Source: Planctomycetota bacterium (GTDB lineage: Bacteria > Planctomycetota > Phycisphaerae > Phycisphaerales > UBA1924). From it: a stretch of 64,000 nt of DNA. The stretch spans positions 231,010-295,009 of the forward strand of contig JAFEBP010000009.1 in NCBI GenBank assembly GCA_018242605.1, read 5' to 3'. Below are positions 35,519-44,308 of this stretch, piece by piece. The position numbers and the translations under genes were made by a program. Positions within the stretch are counted from its first letter, which is position 1. Every line of letters begins with the position of its first letter. The notes under the pieces were generated by a model. The model was given only the letters and a program-made list of their open reading frames with translations. It did not search any database and had not been told where the DNA came from.

Positions 35519-37453
35519 TTACCCGCCGCAGTTCTGCATGCTCGCCTTGAGGCCGTCGCTGATCGCCGGGTTGGTCGCCGTCGCCTCGATGTACCGCCCG
35601 CCCGTACCGAAGGCGTAGTGGAAGAGGTACGTCCGCACGTTCGCGTCGGCGCTGCCCGTCAGCACGTACACCGTCGTGATGCGGATGCCCTTCTGGAACG
35701 ACTGCTCCGCCAGCGCCGCGGCCACGGAAGTGGGCAGTGCCTGGTTGTTGCAGGTCGAGGCGATGTTGTCCGTGATCAGGATGATGCTCTTCTGCGCATT
35801 GGCTCTCCAGGGCGACGTGAAGTTGCCCGTCTGGCACGGGCCGCACGTGGCGCAAGAACCGGCCGCGCTGTTGTTGATCGCGGCCGACACCGCGTCCGCC
35901 GACAACTCCTCGACCCTCGCATTGGGCCCCGCGCACTGCGTGAACTGCGCGTTGTTGATGGCGCCCAGCACCGCCGTGCGGTTCGCGGCGGGCGACCCGC
36001 CCTGGCCCAGCGGCACCTTCACGCACACGCCGCCGTTGAAGGTCACCAGCCCGAGCTGGTAATCTCCGCCCGAAGCGCAGTCGATCGCGTTGATGGTGTT
36101 CGTGAGCGCCGTCCTGATCGCCGGGATGGCCGGACTGACGCTCCCCGACACATCCACCACCAAGGCCACGTCCATCGCACCGCATGTGCCCGCGGGGAGC
36201 ACCGTGACGGGGATCGTGCCCGACACCATCCGGCCGCCCCCGTCGGTGACCGTGAACGGCAACTGATACTGCCCGGGCAACACCGCCGAGGAAAGATTGA
36301 GACTCGCCGCGTACAGACGATCGCCCGCAGCGCCGTCCCCCGTGGTGCCCAAGTCACTGAGCGATAGGAACGAAGGTCCGCCGATCGCGGCCGCGTTCAC
36401 CCGCACCGACCCGATGGCGGGCGTGAGCGATGAAGGACTCACCGCGACCCGGATGCTGGTCGCCGCCGCGCACGCGCCCACGGAGATCGGAGGGCCCCAC
36501 GCCGCGAGCGGCAGATCGCGCAGTTCCCACGTCTCTTGGCCGCTGGGAGAGCCGCCCCAGAGCAGCACGCTCTGGCGGTTCACCGTCTGCGTCATCGCGT
36601 GGCCCCAGCGCGGCGACGGAGCGGGGGTCAGGTTCAGTGGAACCCAGTTCGTCCCGTTCCACGTCCATGTATCGTTGAGACGATTGCCCGAGATCTCCTT
36701 GCCCCCGAAGAGCACCAGCGTGCGCGCCCTGCCGTGGTACGCCAGCGTTGCGTGAGACCGCCGAGAAGGCCCGGGAGCCGGCACGGGCGACCACGAGACC
36801 CCGTCCCACTCCCACGTGTCGTTGAGCGCGATCCCTCCGTTGGTGCCGCCGAACAGCACGACCCGCTTGCGGAACTCGTCGTACGCCATCGCGGCGCCCG
36901 CCCGCGCGATCGGCCCCCCGGCGGGCCCCCGGGACCATTGACCGTTCTTGTACAGCCACGTCTCGGCCTTCGCGTCGCCCGGGGCATTTTGACTGCTGAA
37001 ACCGCCGAACAGCACGATGTTGCCGCGTGCCGAGTCCGCCGCGATCGCGTAGTCGTACACCCGTGGTGGAGAGAGCGCGGATATCCGCCGCTGCCAACCG
37101 TTCCCGAGCAGCACCCAAGTCTCATTGAAAATCGGCGACGCCGCGTTGCTGTCGTTGCCGCCGAAGATCAGGAACCCGTTCGAGAGCGGCTCGAGCGCCG
37201 CGCTCATCTGCTGCCGCGCCGGTATCACGCCGGTGGACCTCTGCGTCCACGCCGTGCCGTTCCAATCCCAGGTGTCCGACAACGGTCCGCTGCTGTTGCC
37301 GCCGAACATCGTGACCCGCCCGCGAAGCGTGTCGATCGTCATCGCGTGTCCGCTCCGCGAGCGAGGACCGTTGGAAGCGACAAACGTCCACTGGGCGTGG
37401 CTGGTTGACGCGAGAGCGAGCAAAAGAAGAGCGGCGGCGGTGCGGGTACGCAT
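35519..37453 (-). CDS. Exported Kelch-propeller protein with von Willebrand factor A domain
   Basis: 644 residues with a signal peptide (1-20, AALLLLALASTSHAQ). About residues 25-325 contain six or so Kelch blades, each with an FGG turn followed by DTWxWNG (MFGGNSSGPLSDTWDW, LFGGTNGGIALNDTWEW and others). A beta-sandwich linker follows, then a von Willebrand A domain (about 430-640) with an intact metal site DVSGSVS and a later ITDN. Eight or more cysteines in the C-terminal domain suggest disulphides. Predicted cell-surface or periplasmic binding protein. The ATG has GGAG six bases upstream. It lies 22 bases upstream of the amidohydrolase gene on the same strand. Confidence 0.85.
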   Translation of the reverse strand: MRTRTAAALLLLALASTSHAQWTFVASNGPRSRSGHAMTIDTLRGRVTMFGGNSSGPLSDTWDWNGTAWTQRSTGVIPARQQMSAALEPLSNGFLIFGGNDSNAASPIFNETWVLLGNGWQRRISALSPPRVYDYAIAADSARGNIVLFGGFSSQNAPGDAKAETWLYKNGQWSRGPAGGPIARAGAAMAYDEFRKRVVLFGGTNGGIALNDTWEWDGVSWSPVPAPGPSRRSHATLAYHGRARTLVLFGGKEISGNRLNDTWTWNGTNWVPLNLTPAPSPRWGHAMTQTVNRQSVLLWGGSPSGQETWELRDLPLAAWGPPISVGACAAATSIRVAVSPSSLTPAIGSVRVNAAAIGGPSFLSLSDLGTTGDGAAGDRLYAASLNLSSAVLPGQYQLPFTVTDGGGRMVSGTIPVTVLPAGTCGAMDVALVVDVSGSVSPAIPAIRTALTNTINAIDCASGGDYQLGLVTFNGGVCVKVPLGQGGSPAANRTAVLGAINNAQFTQCAGPNARVEELSADAVSAAINNSAAGSCATCGPCQTGNFTSPWRANAQKSIILITDNIASTCNNQALPTSVAAALAEQSFQKGIRITTVYVLTGSADANVRTYLFHYAFGTGGRYIEATATNPAISDGLKASMQNCGG

Positions 37454-37548
37454 AAGAGTCTCCGGTTGGGTCTGTCAGCACTTCGCCGCAGGCACCGGGT
37501 TCTGACACCTCTTCGCAACCCCACACCCCGCGCTCGTACCCTGCCCGG

Positions 37549-37917
37549 ATGATGCGAGCGTTCTGGACCATCCTGCTGCTGATCGCCTCGAACGTCTTCA
37601 TGACGTTCGCGTGGTATTACCACCTCAAGCTCAAATCCTGGCCCATCTGGCTGGCGATCCTCGCCTCCTGGGGCATCGCGTTCTTTGAGTATTGCCTGCA
37701 GGTGCCCGCCAACCGCCTCGGCCACGTGGACTACGGCGGGCCGCTCGGCGTCGCGCAGCTCAAGATCATCCAGGAGGCGCTCACGCTCGTGGTCTTCAGC
37801 GTCTTCACCGTCGTGGTGATGCCCAACGAAAAGCTCCGCTGGACGGACTACGCCGCGTTCGCCCTGGTCTTCGCCGCTGTAGCAGTATCGGTGTGGGGGC
37901 GGCGGGCCGCCGCGTAA
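37549..37917 (+). CDS. DUF486 (DMT-like) small membrane protein
   Basis: 122 residues with four predicted membrane helices, near 5-24, 32-50, 76-92 and 102-117. The N-terminus TILLLIASNVFMTFAWYYHLK and the following FFEYCLQVPANRLGH are close to the DUF486 family pattern, which resembles a half-size drug/metabolite transporter. It starts with two Met codons; no clear ribosome site. Divergent from the Kelch gene and convergent with the pseudopilin gene, five bases away. Substrate unknown. Confidence 0.85.
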   Translation: MMRAFWTILLLIASNVFMTFAWYYHLKLKSWPIWLAILASWGIAFFEYCLQVPANRLGHVDYGGPLGVAQLKIIQEALTLVVFSVFTVVVMPNEKLRWTDYAAFALVFAAVAVSVWGRRAAA

Positions 37918-37922
37918 TCGGT

Positions 37923-38975
37923 CTACCTGCCCCGCCAGTTGTACACGCCGGTGACCGGGTTCGTGTTCTCACTCGCCCAGTTGTCCCACCGCTGCATCTT
38001 CTTGAGTTCGTCGAGCTTCGCGCGGCCCGCGCTGCAGTCAAACCGCGTGGTGGCGACCGTGTTGAAGTACCGGGGATTCAGATACCCCCACGTGCTCTGG
38101 TTCAGGCGCGCGTTGTAGACCGTCGGCGCCGAGGGCGACCACCCCGGCCCCATCGTGTACGAAGACCCGTGGTCGGGCTCGCTGAAGGGCACGCTCGCCG
38201 GCGGCAGCACCTTGTAATACCCGTCGCGCTTGGCCGTCAGCGAATCCGCCACCTCCTGGCCGTTGCCGTGGTAGTACGTGCCCGAGACATCGCCCGCCCG
38301 CGACGCCGCGAACGTGAGCAGGTCCGACGGGAACCTCGCATCGCTCGTGCGCGCCACGTAGAACATGCCCCCCAGGTTGCGCGGGTTCACCCCCGGGATG
38401 ATCGTCTCAAACCCGCAGATCGACATCGCGTGCTGCTTGAACGCCGAGTGGTTCGCATCGCCGCCCACAAACACCGCGTTCATGCCGAAGGCCGGGTGCT
38501 CGGACACAGCCCCGATGTACGAGCTGTCGGGGTAGCTCACCAGCCCGTTGCCCTCCTCCACGCGCCCCGAGTTGCCCCGGTTGCGCAGCGTCTCCAGTTC
38601 GCCCTTGTCGATCACCAGCACGCCCTCGACCGGCGTGCCCGCGTACCCCGCCAGCCGCCAGACCCAGGTGCGCATCGCCTCCCGCGTCACCCGACGCCGC
38701 GTGTCGATCGGGTCCGCCGGGTACATGTTGGCGTCGCACACGTTCCACCAGATCCAGTACTTGGGGATCCGCGCCGGGATCACCTGATCCTTGAAGTCCA
38801 GCGAGTATGACGCGTTGATCTTCCCCAGTTGCGAGATGCTCGACACCTCCTTCAGCGACCGGGCCGTCTTCTTGGCAACCCCCAGGCTGGGCAGCAGCAC
38901 CGCCAGCAGCAGGACGATGACGGCGATCACCACCAACACCTCGATCAACGTGAACGCGCGGCGGACGGAGCGCAT
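37923..38975 (-). CDS. Type II pseudopilin-like protein with prepilin N-terminal cleavage motif
   Basis: 350 residues. The prepilin signature RAFTLIEVLVVIAVIVLLLAVLLP lies at the N-terminus; cleavage is expected before the Phe, leaving a hydrophobic helix that assembles into a pseudopilus or anchors the protein. The C-terminal globular part carries segments such as NAVFVGGDANHSAF and ends WASENTNPVTGVYNWRGR. Planctomycetes encode many such proteins outside secretion operons. The ATG has GGAGG six bases upstream. No pilus or type II secretion genes are adjacent. Confidence 0.88.
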   Translation of the reverse strand: MRSVRRAFTLIEVLVVIAVIVLLLAVLLPSLGVAKKTARSLKEVSSISQLGKINASYSLDFKDQVIPARIPKYWIWWNVCDANMYPADPIDTRRRVTREAMRTWVWRLAGYAGTPVEGVLVIDKGELETLRNRGNSGRVEEGNGLVSYPDSSYIGAVSEHPAFGMNAVFVGGDANHSAFKQHAMSICGFETIIPGVNPRNLGGMFYVARTSDARFPSDLLTFAASRAGDVSGTYYHGNGQEVADSLTAKRDGYYKVLPPASVPFSEPDHGSSYTMGPGWSPSAPTVYNARLNQSTWGYLNPRYFNTVATTRFDCSAGRAKLDELKKMQRWDNWASENTNPVTGVYNWRGR

Positions 38976-39113
38976 GAGCAGCCTCCATGTTCCTGGTGTG
39001 TTTCGGCCCCAAGGGCCAGACTCGCGAGATCAACGACCGAACCTCAGCACGCGACGAACGCCGCGGCACCATCATGTTACCCCGCCCGGGCACCCCGGGT
39101 TGCAGGAGCCCCG

Positions 39114-40298
39114 CTATATCCCCCGGGGTGACCGCTCCGCGAGGAACTCTCGCCAATCCAGCGCGCGGACCCCCGGTGCCAGCGCCCCAAAGCCGGCCGG
39201 AATGACCGGCGCCCTGTGCACCAGAAGCAACTCCACCGATTCCTTGCCCTTGGTCTTCATCGCCTCGCCCAATCGGAACAGCGGCCTGGCCATATCCGGC
39301 GTCACCGTCCGCGTCGCCTTGCACTCCACCAACGAAAGCGATCGGCCCCGCCCCGGGATGACGAAGTCCACCTCCAGCCCCTGCTCGTCCCGGAAGAAGT
39401 ACAACTCCTTGCGCTCCCCGTTGTTGACCTGCGCCTTGATGATTTCGGAAGCGACGAACCCCTCGAATATCGCGCCCAGAAACGGCGACTTCTCCAACTC
39501 CGCCGCCGTGTTGACCCCCAGCAGGTGGCACGCGAGCCCGGAATCCGTGATATAAACACGCGGCGATTTCACCAGCCGCTTGCCGATGTTCTCAAAGTAC
39601 GGCGGCACAAGTAGTATCTGCGCCGTCGTCTCCAGCACGCCCAGCCACTGGGAAACCGTCGGCACGCTGATCCCCAGCGGCGCGGCCAAGTCCGTCTTGT
39701 TGAGCATCTGGCCGTGCCGGCTCGCAACCAGCGCCAGGAATCGGCGGAACGTCGCCAGATCCCTGACGGCGGTGACGGCCCGCACGTCACGCTCAAGGTA
39801 TGTCTGCACGTACGACGAGAACCAGAGCCCCGCCGCGCCCGGCCGCGCCACCACCTCCGGGTAGCCCCCGCGCAGCATGCTCACCTTCTCGCTCTCGCGC
39901 GTCGAGAGCGGGTACATCTGGAGCACCGCGGCACGCCCCGCCATCGACTCGGTGACGCCGCCCATCAGCGGCGCCTCCTGCGAACCGGTCAGGAACCACT
40001 GCCCCGTGCGGCGCGCATGCCGGTCGATCCGGGCGCGAACGTACGCGAAGATCTCGGGCACGTTCTGCACCTCGTCCAGGATCACGGGCGAACCCGCCGC
40101 GTCGAGAAAGCCCTGCGGGTCCGAGCGGACCCTCGCCACCACGTCCGGCGCTTCGAGCAGGAAATAGCCCGCCCGCGGGAAGAGTTTGCGGAGCATCATG
40201 GTCTTGCCGCTGCGGCGCGGACCGGTCAGGATGACCGCTGGAAAATGCTTCGCCGCGCGGGCAACCTGGCGTTCGATCTGGCGGGCAAGATACCGCAT
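39114..40298 (-). CDS. AAA-family ATPase with C-terminal DUF4143 nuclease-like domain
   Basis: 394 residues. Walker A GPRRSGKT (26-33) and Walker B PVILDEVQNVPE, then a SGSQ-like FLTGSQEAP sensor, a winged-helix region, and the DUF4143 part with FEGFVASEIIKAQ and a PD-(D/E)xK-like core GLEVDFVIPG...LVECKATRT (Asp, Glu, Lys present). The family is common and its role is poorly known; some members look like mobile or defence-linked genes. The ATG sits at the very edge of a hairpin-forming inverted repeat, with AGGAAA inside the hairpin arm as the likely ribosome site. Confidence 0.88.
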   Translation of the reverse strand: MRYLARQIERQVARAAKHFPAVILTGPRRSGKTMMLRKLFPRAGYFLLEAPDVVARVRSDPQGFLDAAGSPVILDEVQNVPEIFAYVRARIDRHARRTGQWFLTGSQEAPLMGGVTESMAGRAAVLQMYPLSTRESEKVSMLRGGYPEVVARPGAAGLWFSSYVQTYLERDVRAVTAVRDLATFRRFLALVASRHGQMLNKTDLAAPLGISVPTVSQWLGVLETTAQILLVPPYFENIGKRLVKSPRVYITDSGLACHLLGVNTAAELEKSPFLGAIFEGFVASEIIKAQVNNGERKELYFFRDEQGLEVDFVIPGRGRSLSLVECKATRTVTPDMARPLFRLGEAMKTKGKESVELLLVHRAPVIPAGFGALAPGVRALDWREFLAERSPRGI

Positions 40299-40342
40299 AC
40301 CTGTGAGTTTCCTAAAGTTTCACTTTAGGATTCTCAATAGTA
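40298..40342. repeat. Imperfect palindrome at the start of the DUF4143 ATPase gene
   Basis: Two 21-base arms (40298-40318 and 40322-40342) match at 16 positions around a three-base loop; the inner nine base pairs (TCCTAAAGT) are perfect. It begins at the ATG of the ATPase gene and contains its probable ribosome-binding site, so the RNA hairpin could block translation. It is a diverged copy of the perfect palindrome at 40400-40444. Confidence 0.8.
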
Positions 40343-40399
40343 TCCCGACCCCCAACCCGGTCCACCCGGCCGCCCGAACAGGGGCCCCGGGCTGCTTCA

Positions 40400-40444
40400 T
40401 ACCTTTGAGTTTCCTAAAGTTGTACTTTAGGAAACTCAAAGGTA
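40400..40444. repeat. Perfect 21-bp palindrome upstream of the DUF4143 ATPase gene
   Basis: A perfect inverted repeat: arms 40400-40420 and 40424-40444 around a TGT loop, core TTTCCTAAAGT. It is much richer in A and T than its surroundings and lies 102 bases from the related imperfect copy. It could be an operator, a terminator, or a small mobile palindrome tied to the ATPase gene. Confidence 0.85.
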
Positions 40445-40560
40445 GCGCCGGGCCGACCAGACCGCGATCGGCCGTCATTCCCGGCGTTTTTGGCGGGTGA
40501 ACCCGCCCACCGGACCACGCCGCGCACCCTACATTTCCGCACCCCTCTCGGGCCTCGCGG

Positions 40561-41961
40561 ATGCTCCTGACCCTCACACTCTCCCGCCCGCCGCACTCCG
40601 ATTGGTCCGCCGCCGACCTCGGATACCTGCTGCACAAGCACCCCGCCAAGCTGCAGTCCTTCGACCTCTCCGCCGGACGCGCCCACGTCTTCTACCCGCG
40701 CTGCGACGACGCCGCCACCACCGCCGCGCTGCTGCTGGAGATCGACCCCATCGCGCTCGTCCGCGGCCGGGACCGCTCCGCCGGCCCGACCCTCTCCGAG
40801 TACGTGAACGATCGGCCCTACGTCGCCTCGAGCTTTCTCAGCTCCGCCATCTCGCGGGTCTTCGGCACCGCCCTCGCCGGCCACTGCCGCGACAGGCCCC
40901 TCGCCGTCGATCGAGCGATGCCCTTCACGACCGAACTGACCACCGTCCCCTGCCGCGGCGGCGAGCGCCTCGCCCGCGACCTCTTCGAGCCCCTGGGCTA
41001 CACCCTCGACGCCGACCGCCTCACGCTCGACGCCCAGTTCCCAGAGTGGGGCTCATCGCGCTATTACAACCTGCGCCTGCGCGGCCAGACCACGCTGCGG
41101 CAACTCCTCACGCACCTGTTCGTCCTGATCCCCGTACTCGATGACGACAAGCACTACTGGGTCGGCGACGAAGAGATCGACAAACTGCTCGCCAAGGGCC
41201 AGGGGTGGCTCGCGGATCACCCGCTGCGCGACACGATCACCAAGCGCTACCTCAAGCACCAGCACCGGCTGACGCGGGAGGCGATCTCGCGCCTCACCGA
41301 AGACCAGGACGTCGACGCCGCCGACGCCGCGAAGCAATCAAGAATCGAGGAAGCCGAAAAGGTCACCGGGCTCAACGAGCAGCGTCTCGCCACGGTGGTC
41401 TCCGTGCTCAAAGCGGCGGGCGCCAAGCGCGTGCTCGATCTGGGCTGCGGCGAGGGCAAACTCATCCAGCGGATGCTCAAGGACCAGGAGTTCCTGCAGA
41501 TCATCGGCGCCGATGTCTCCACGCTCGCGCTGGAGCGCGCCCAGCGGCGGCTGCACGCCGAACGCTCCCACGTCAAGGAGCGGGTGAAGCTGATCCAGGC
41601 GGGCGCGTCGTACCGCGACGAGCGCTTCCGCGGCCTCGACGCCGCCGCGGCGTTGGAAGTCATCGAACACCTGGACCCCCCGCGCCTGCGCTCGTTCGAA
41701 CGCGTCTTGTTCGAGTTCGCCAAGCCGGGCACCGTGATCGTGACGACCCCCAACGCCGAATACAACGTGAAGTGGGAATCGCTCCCCGCCGGCGAGTTCC
41801 GGCACCACGACCACCGCTTCGAATGGAGCCGCGGGCAGTTCGAGTCCTGGGGCCTGGGAGTGGCGGACCGCAACGGGTACACCGTGCGCTTCATGGGCAT
41901 CGGCCCGCCCGACCCGGACCTGGGCGCTCCCACGCAGATGGCGGTCTTCACCGCCTCGTGA
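40561..41961 (+). CDS. hen1: Bacterial Hen1, 3'-terminal RNA ribose 2'-O-methyltransferase
   Basis: Methylates the 2'-OH of the 3' end of cleaved RNA during RNA repair, so that the resealed RNA resists the same ribotoxin. The 466-residue protein has the bacterial Hen1 N-terminal domain (LTLSRPPHSDWSAADLGYLLHKHP, later YVNDRPYVASSFLSSAI and ELTTVPCRGG) and a C-terminal methyltransferase with SAM site VLDLGCGEGKL, the metal-binding EVIEH and the later FRHHDHRFEW. All catalytic metal ligands known for the family appear present. The usual partner Pnkp is not next to it; both neighbours face other ways. No strong ribosome site precedes the ATG. It converges on tdk with five bases between. Confidence 0.93.
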   Translation: MLLTLTLSRPPHSDWSAADLGYLLHKHPAKLQSFDLSAGRAHVFYPRCDDAATTAALLLEIDPIALVRGRDRSAGPTLSEYVNDRPYVASSFLSSAISRVFGTALAGHCRDRPLAVDRAMPFTTELTTVPCRGGERLARDLFEPLGYTLDADRLTLDAQFPEWGSSRYYNLRLRGQTTLRQLLTHLFVLIPVLDDDKHYWVGDEEIDKLLAKGQGWLADHPLRDTITKRYLKHQHRLTREAISRLTEDQDVDAADAAKQSRIEEAEKVTGLNEQRLATVVSVLKAAGAKRVLDLGCGEGKLIQRMLKDQEFLQIIGADVSTLALERAQRRLHAERSHVKERVKLIQAGASYRDERFRGLDAAAALEVIEHLDPPRLRSFERVLFEFAKPGTVIVTTPNAEYNVKWESLPAGEFRHHDHRFEWSRGQFESWGLGVADRNGYTVRFMGIGPPDPDLGAPTQMAVFTAS

Positions 41962-41966
41962 CCGAA

Positions 41967-42521
41967 TCACGGTAGACCAAAGCACGCCCTGCACCGGGCC
42001 TCGTAGGCCCCCACCCCGCCCACCACGATGTGGGCGTCGTTCGCGAACATCCGCTGCGAGTGCACCGCCGGCCGCCCGCACTTGGCGCACGGGCCGCTGA
42101 ACTTCACGACCTCATCGGCCTCGCACAGGAGTTCCGGGAACGGCTCGAACGGCTCGCCCCGGTGGTTGCGCTCCACGCCCGCGACGATGACCGTCGCCCC
42201 CGCTCCGATCAGCCCGCGGCACACCTGCGTGAGCGCCGCGCCGAAGAAATGCGCCTCGTCGATCCCCACCGCGTCAAAGCCCCTCGCCGCCGAAATGATC
42301 GCCGCCGCGTCCGGCACGCTCACAGCGTTCCACCGCTTGCCCGCGTGCGAAATGATCACCGCCCGCTCGTACCGCGTGTCCGCCACGGGCCGCAGCGCCA
42401 CCACCCGCAGCCCCGCTTGGCGATGAACCTCGAGCCTGCGGATGAGCTCCGTGGTCTTCCCCGCGAACATGGGCCCGCAGAGAACTTCAAGACGGCCGGG
42501 CAGTGGTGATGGCACAGGCAT
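41967..42521 (-). CDS. tdk: Thymidine kinase (type II)
   Basis: Phosphorylates thymidine in the salvage pathway. 184 residues with P-loop GPMFAGKT (16-23), the VGIDEAHFF Walker B-like segment, and zinc ligands CAKCGRPA and CRACF in the lasso/zinc region near the C-terminus. Length is usual for the family. The ATG has GGAG four to five bases upstream. Confidence 0.95.
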   Translation of the reverse strand: MPVPSPLPGRLEVLCGPMFAGKTTELIRRLEVHRQAGLRVVALRPVADTRYERAVIISHAGKRWNAVSVPDAAAIISAARGFDAVGIDEAHFFGAALTQVCRGLIGAGATVIVAGVERNHRGEPFEPFPELLCEADEVVKFSGPCAKCGRPAVHSQRMFANDAHIVVGGVGAYEARCRACFGLP

Positions 42522-42581
42522 GAGGCTCCGGACGATGGTATCGCCGCAAAGGTCGGCGCCGTCCCGGATCGGCCCCCCGCC

Positions 42582-43769
42582 TCACCCCGGCCCCGCCAGC
42601 GTGTACGTCGCGGTCCCGCTGAACACCGATGTCGTCGGCCCCACCCAGTCGCCGCACTCCACCTGGATGTAATACGAGTTCGCCGCGTTGTCGATCACCA
42701 GCCCCGTCGGCGCCGTGATCGTCTGGATCACCGCGCCGGTGACGCTGTTCCCGGACACCGCCACCTGCACCGACCCGAACTGCCCGTGCGGCCGCCTGTA
42801 CACCTTGAACGAAAGCGACGAAGCCGAGGTGTTGTCCACCACCCACAGCGTCACGCCCTGGAGCGTCGCGCCGTCGGGCAATTGAAGCGGGGCGACCATC
42901 GCGCCCGACCCCACCGTCGCCGACAGGTATGTTCCGCTCGCCGCAACCTCGCTGATCTGCTGCTGCGACGAATCCGCCGCGCGAAACGCCGCGCCCGGGA
43001 TCGAGAGCGTCCTCGCCACCGGCGTTGAGTATGTAAACGCATCCGCCCGGACCGCCCCGCCCACGTCGAGCCGGGCCGACGCCGTCGCAACGCCGATCCC
43101 GACATTCCCGTCGCTCTGCACCCGCAGCCGATCGCCGTTGTTCGAAATCACCCACTCCTGCGTCAGCCCCGAGTAATACGTGCGGCACGTCTTGATCCCG
43201 TCCCCCGCGCTATACCCGTAGAACGGCAGGCTGTTGGACCCCGGCACGTTCACGTACATGCCGCCGAAGGAAAAATCCGGCACCGGCGCGGTGATGCCGA
43301 AGAACTCGCTGGTGTTGAGCCGCGACGTGCGGTTGAGCAGCAGCCGCGACCGCGCGGGATCCACCGCCAGCGTCGCAGATCCGATGGGCTGGAGCCACTC
43401 CGCCAGCGCCCTCGCGGCGTACGGCGTTGGCGTCAGCTTCTGGCGGGGCGCCAGCACCGTGAACGCCCCGACCCCGGCCGGACGCACCGAGATATCCAAC
43501 CAGATGTCCGATCCGGTGAACAACCCCGTGCCCGCGTCGATCACCGCCGTGAATCGACCGTCATCCACCGCCGCCGCGTTCACGCTCGTTGTCACGCCCA
43601 ACTGATCTCCCGCCATGGGAGCGTTGAACAAGCGGAACTCAAAGTCGTGAGCCCCGCTCACACGCTGTCCCACGCTCGTCAACTCTCCCTGGTATGTGAA
43701 CGCCTGCCCCAGCGCATGCCCGGCCGCCAAAAGCGCCGACGCCGCGAACGCCACTCTCTTTAGCATCAT
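42582..43769 (-). CDS. Exported beta-rich protein of unknown function
   Basis: 395 residues from the ATG at 43769 (GAGGAG upstream), with a signal peptide (KRVAFAASALLAAGHALGQA). The mature start FTYQGELTSVGQRVSGAHDFEFRLFNA is a recurring planctomycete exported-protein opening; a central NGDRLRVQSDGNVGIGV segment resembles stretches before tail-fibre-like domains. The C-terminal half (about 270-395) looks like a jelly-roll or carbohydrate-binding sandwich. No enzyme motif seen. It ends 60 bases from tdk on the same strand but with no sign of coupling. Confidence 0.75.
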   Translation of the reverse strand: MMLKRVAFAASALLAAGHALGQAFTYQGELTSVGQRVSGAHDFEFRLFNAPMAGDQLGVTTSVNAAAVDDGRFTAVIDAGTGLFTGSDIWLDISVRPAGVGAFTVLAPRQKLTPTPYAARALAEWLQPIGSATLAVDPARSRLLLNRTSRLNTSEFFGITAPVPDFSFGGMYVNVPGSNSLPFYGYSAGDGIKTCRTYYSGLTQEWVISNNGDRLRVQSDGNVGIGVATASARLDVGGAVRADAFTYSTPVARTLSIPGAAFRAADSSQQQISEVAASGTYLSATVGSGAMVAPLQLPDGATLQGVTLWVVDNTSASSLSFKVYRRPHGQFGSVQVAVSGNSVTGAVIQTITAPTGLVIDNAANSYYIQVECGDWVGPTTSVFSGTATYTLAGPG

Positions 43770-44027
43770 GACTCTCTCCTCTGGTGAATGAACCGCCAAA
43801 GCAGTGTAGTGTCATCCCCTTTCCAACCCCGCGTCTGCGGTTATGGGGCAATCCATGGGCGAGCTCCGCGCTCGCCCGCCGCAACCGCAGCCATCACCTC
43901 CTCGCGACCAATCGCTCGCTGTCACGCTCATTCCAGCCTCACCCCGAGCAGCGGCGAGGTTACACTTTCGCCGCCGCGAACTCTGTCCGAACGGAGCTCG
44001 GCCCGCGGCACAACACAGGGGAGCGAC

Positions 44028-44276
44028 ATGGCAGAAGGACAGGTCTTCGACAACGGGCAGCTCAAATCCGCCCTCAACGCCTTCAAGAAGCGCGTCAAGC
44101 TCACCAAGCTCGACCAGGAATCAAAACTGGGCGGGGGCAGGCCGGTCACCAGCGGCAAACGCTCGGACATCGTGGGCATGCAGCCGCCGCGTGAGTACCC
44201 CAAGGAGATCTGGGCGGAACTGGTCAAGCAAGGCAAGATCAAGGACATGGGCGGCGGTTATTACGCGCCGATCTGA
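44028..44276 (+). CDS. Small conserved-looking soluble protein
   Basis: 82 residues, basic (GQLKSALNAFKKRVKLTKLDQESKLGGG), ending PKEIWAELVKQGKIKDMGGGYYAPI. The ATG has a strong AGGGGAG four bases upstream, which decides the start inside a longer open frame. Codon use fits the genome. No known domain recognised; size and charge suggest nucleic-acid or ribosome association but nothing proves it. A 12-base perfect palindrome (ACCGGCGCCGGT) follows the stop directly and may act in termination. Confidence 0.75.
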   Translation: MAEGQVFDNGQLKSALNAFKKRVKLTKLDQESKLGGGRPVTSGKRSDIVGMQPPREYPKEIWAELVKQGKIKDMGGGYYAPI

Positions 44277-44308
44277 ACCGGCGCCGGTCTAGAGCAGAGA
44301 GGTGAATC

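Noticed and set aside
31823..36367. Plus-strand open frames opposite the amidohydrolase and Kelch genes
   Set aside because: Arg/His/Pro-rich shadows of well-defined minus-strand genes.
39070..39113. CCCGGG-CAC-CCCGGG inverted repeat after the DUF4143 ATPase gene
   Set aside because: Short and without a T-run on either side; such GC-rich palindromes are common by chance in this genome.
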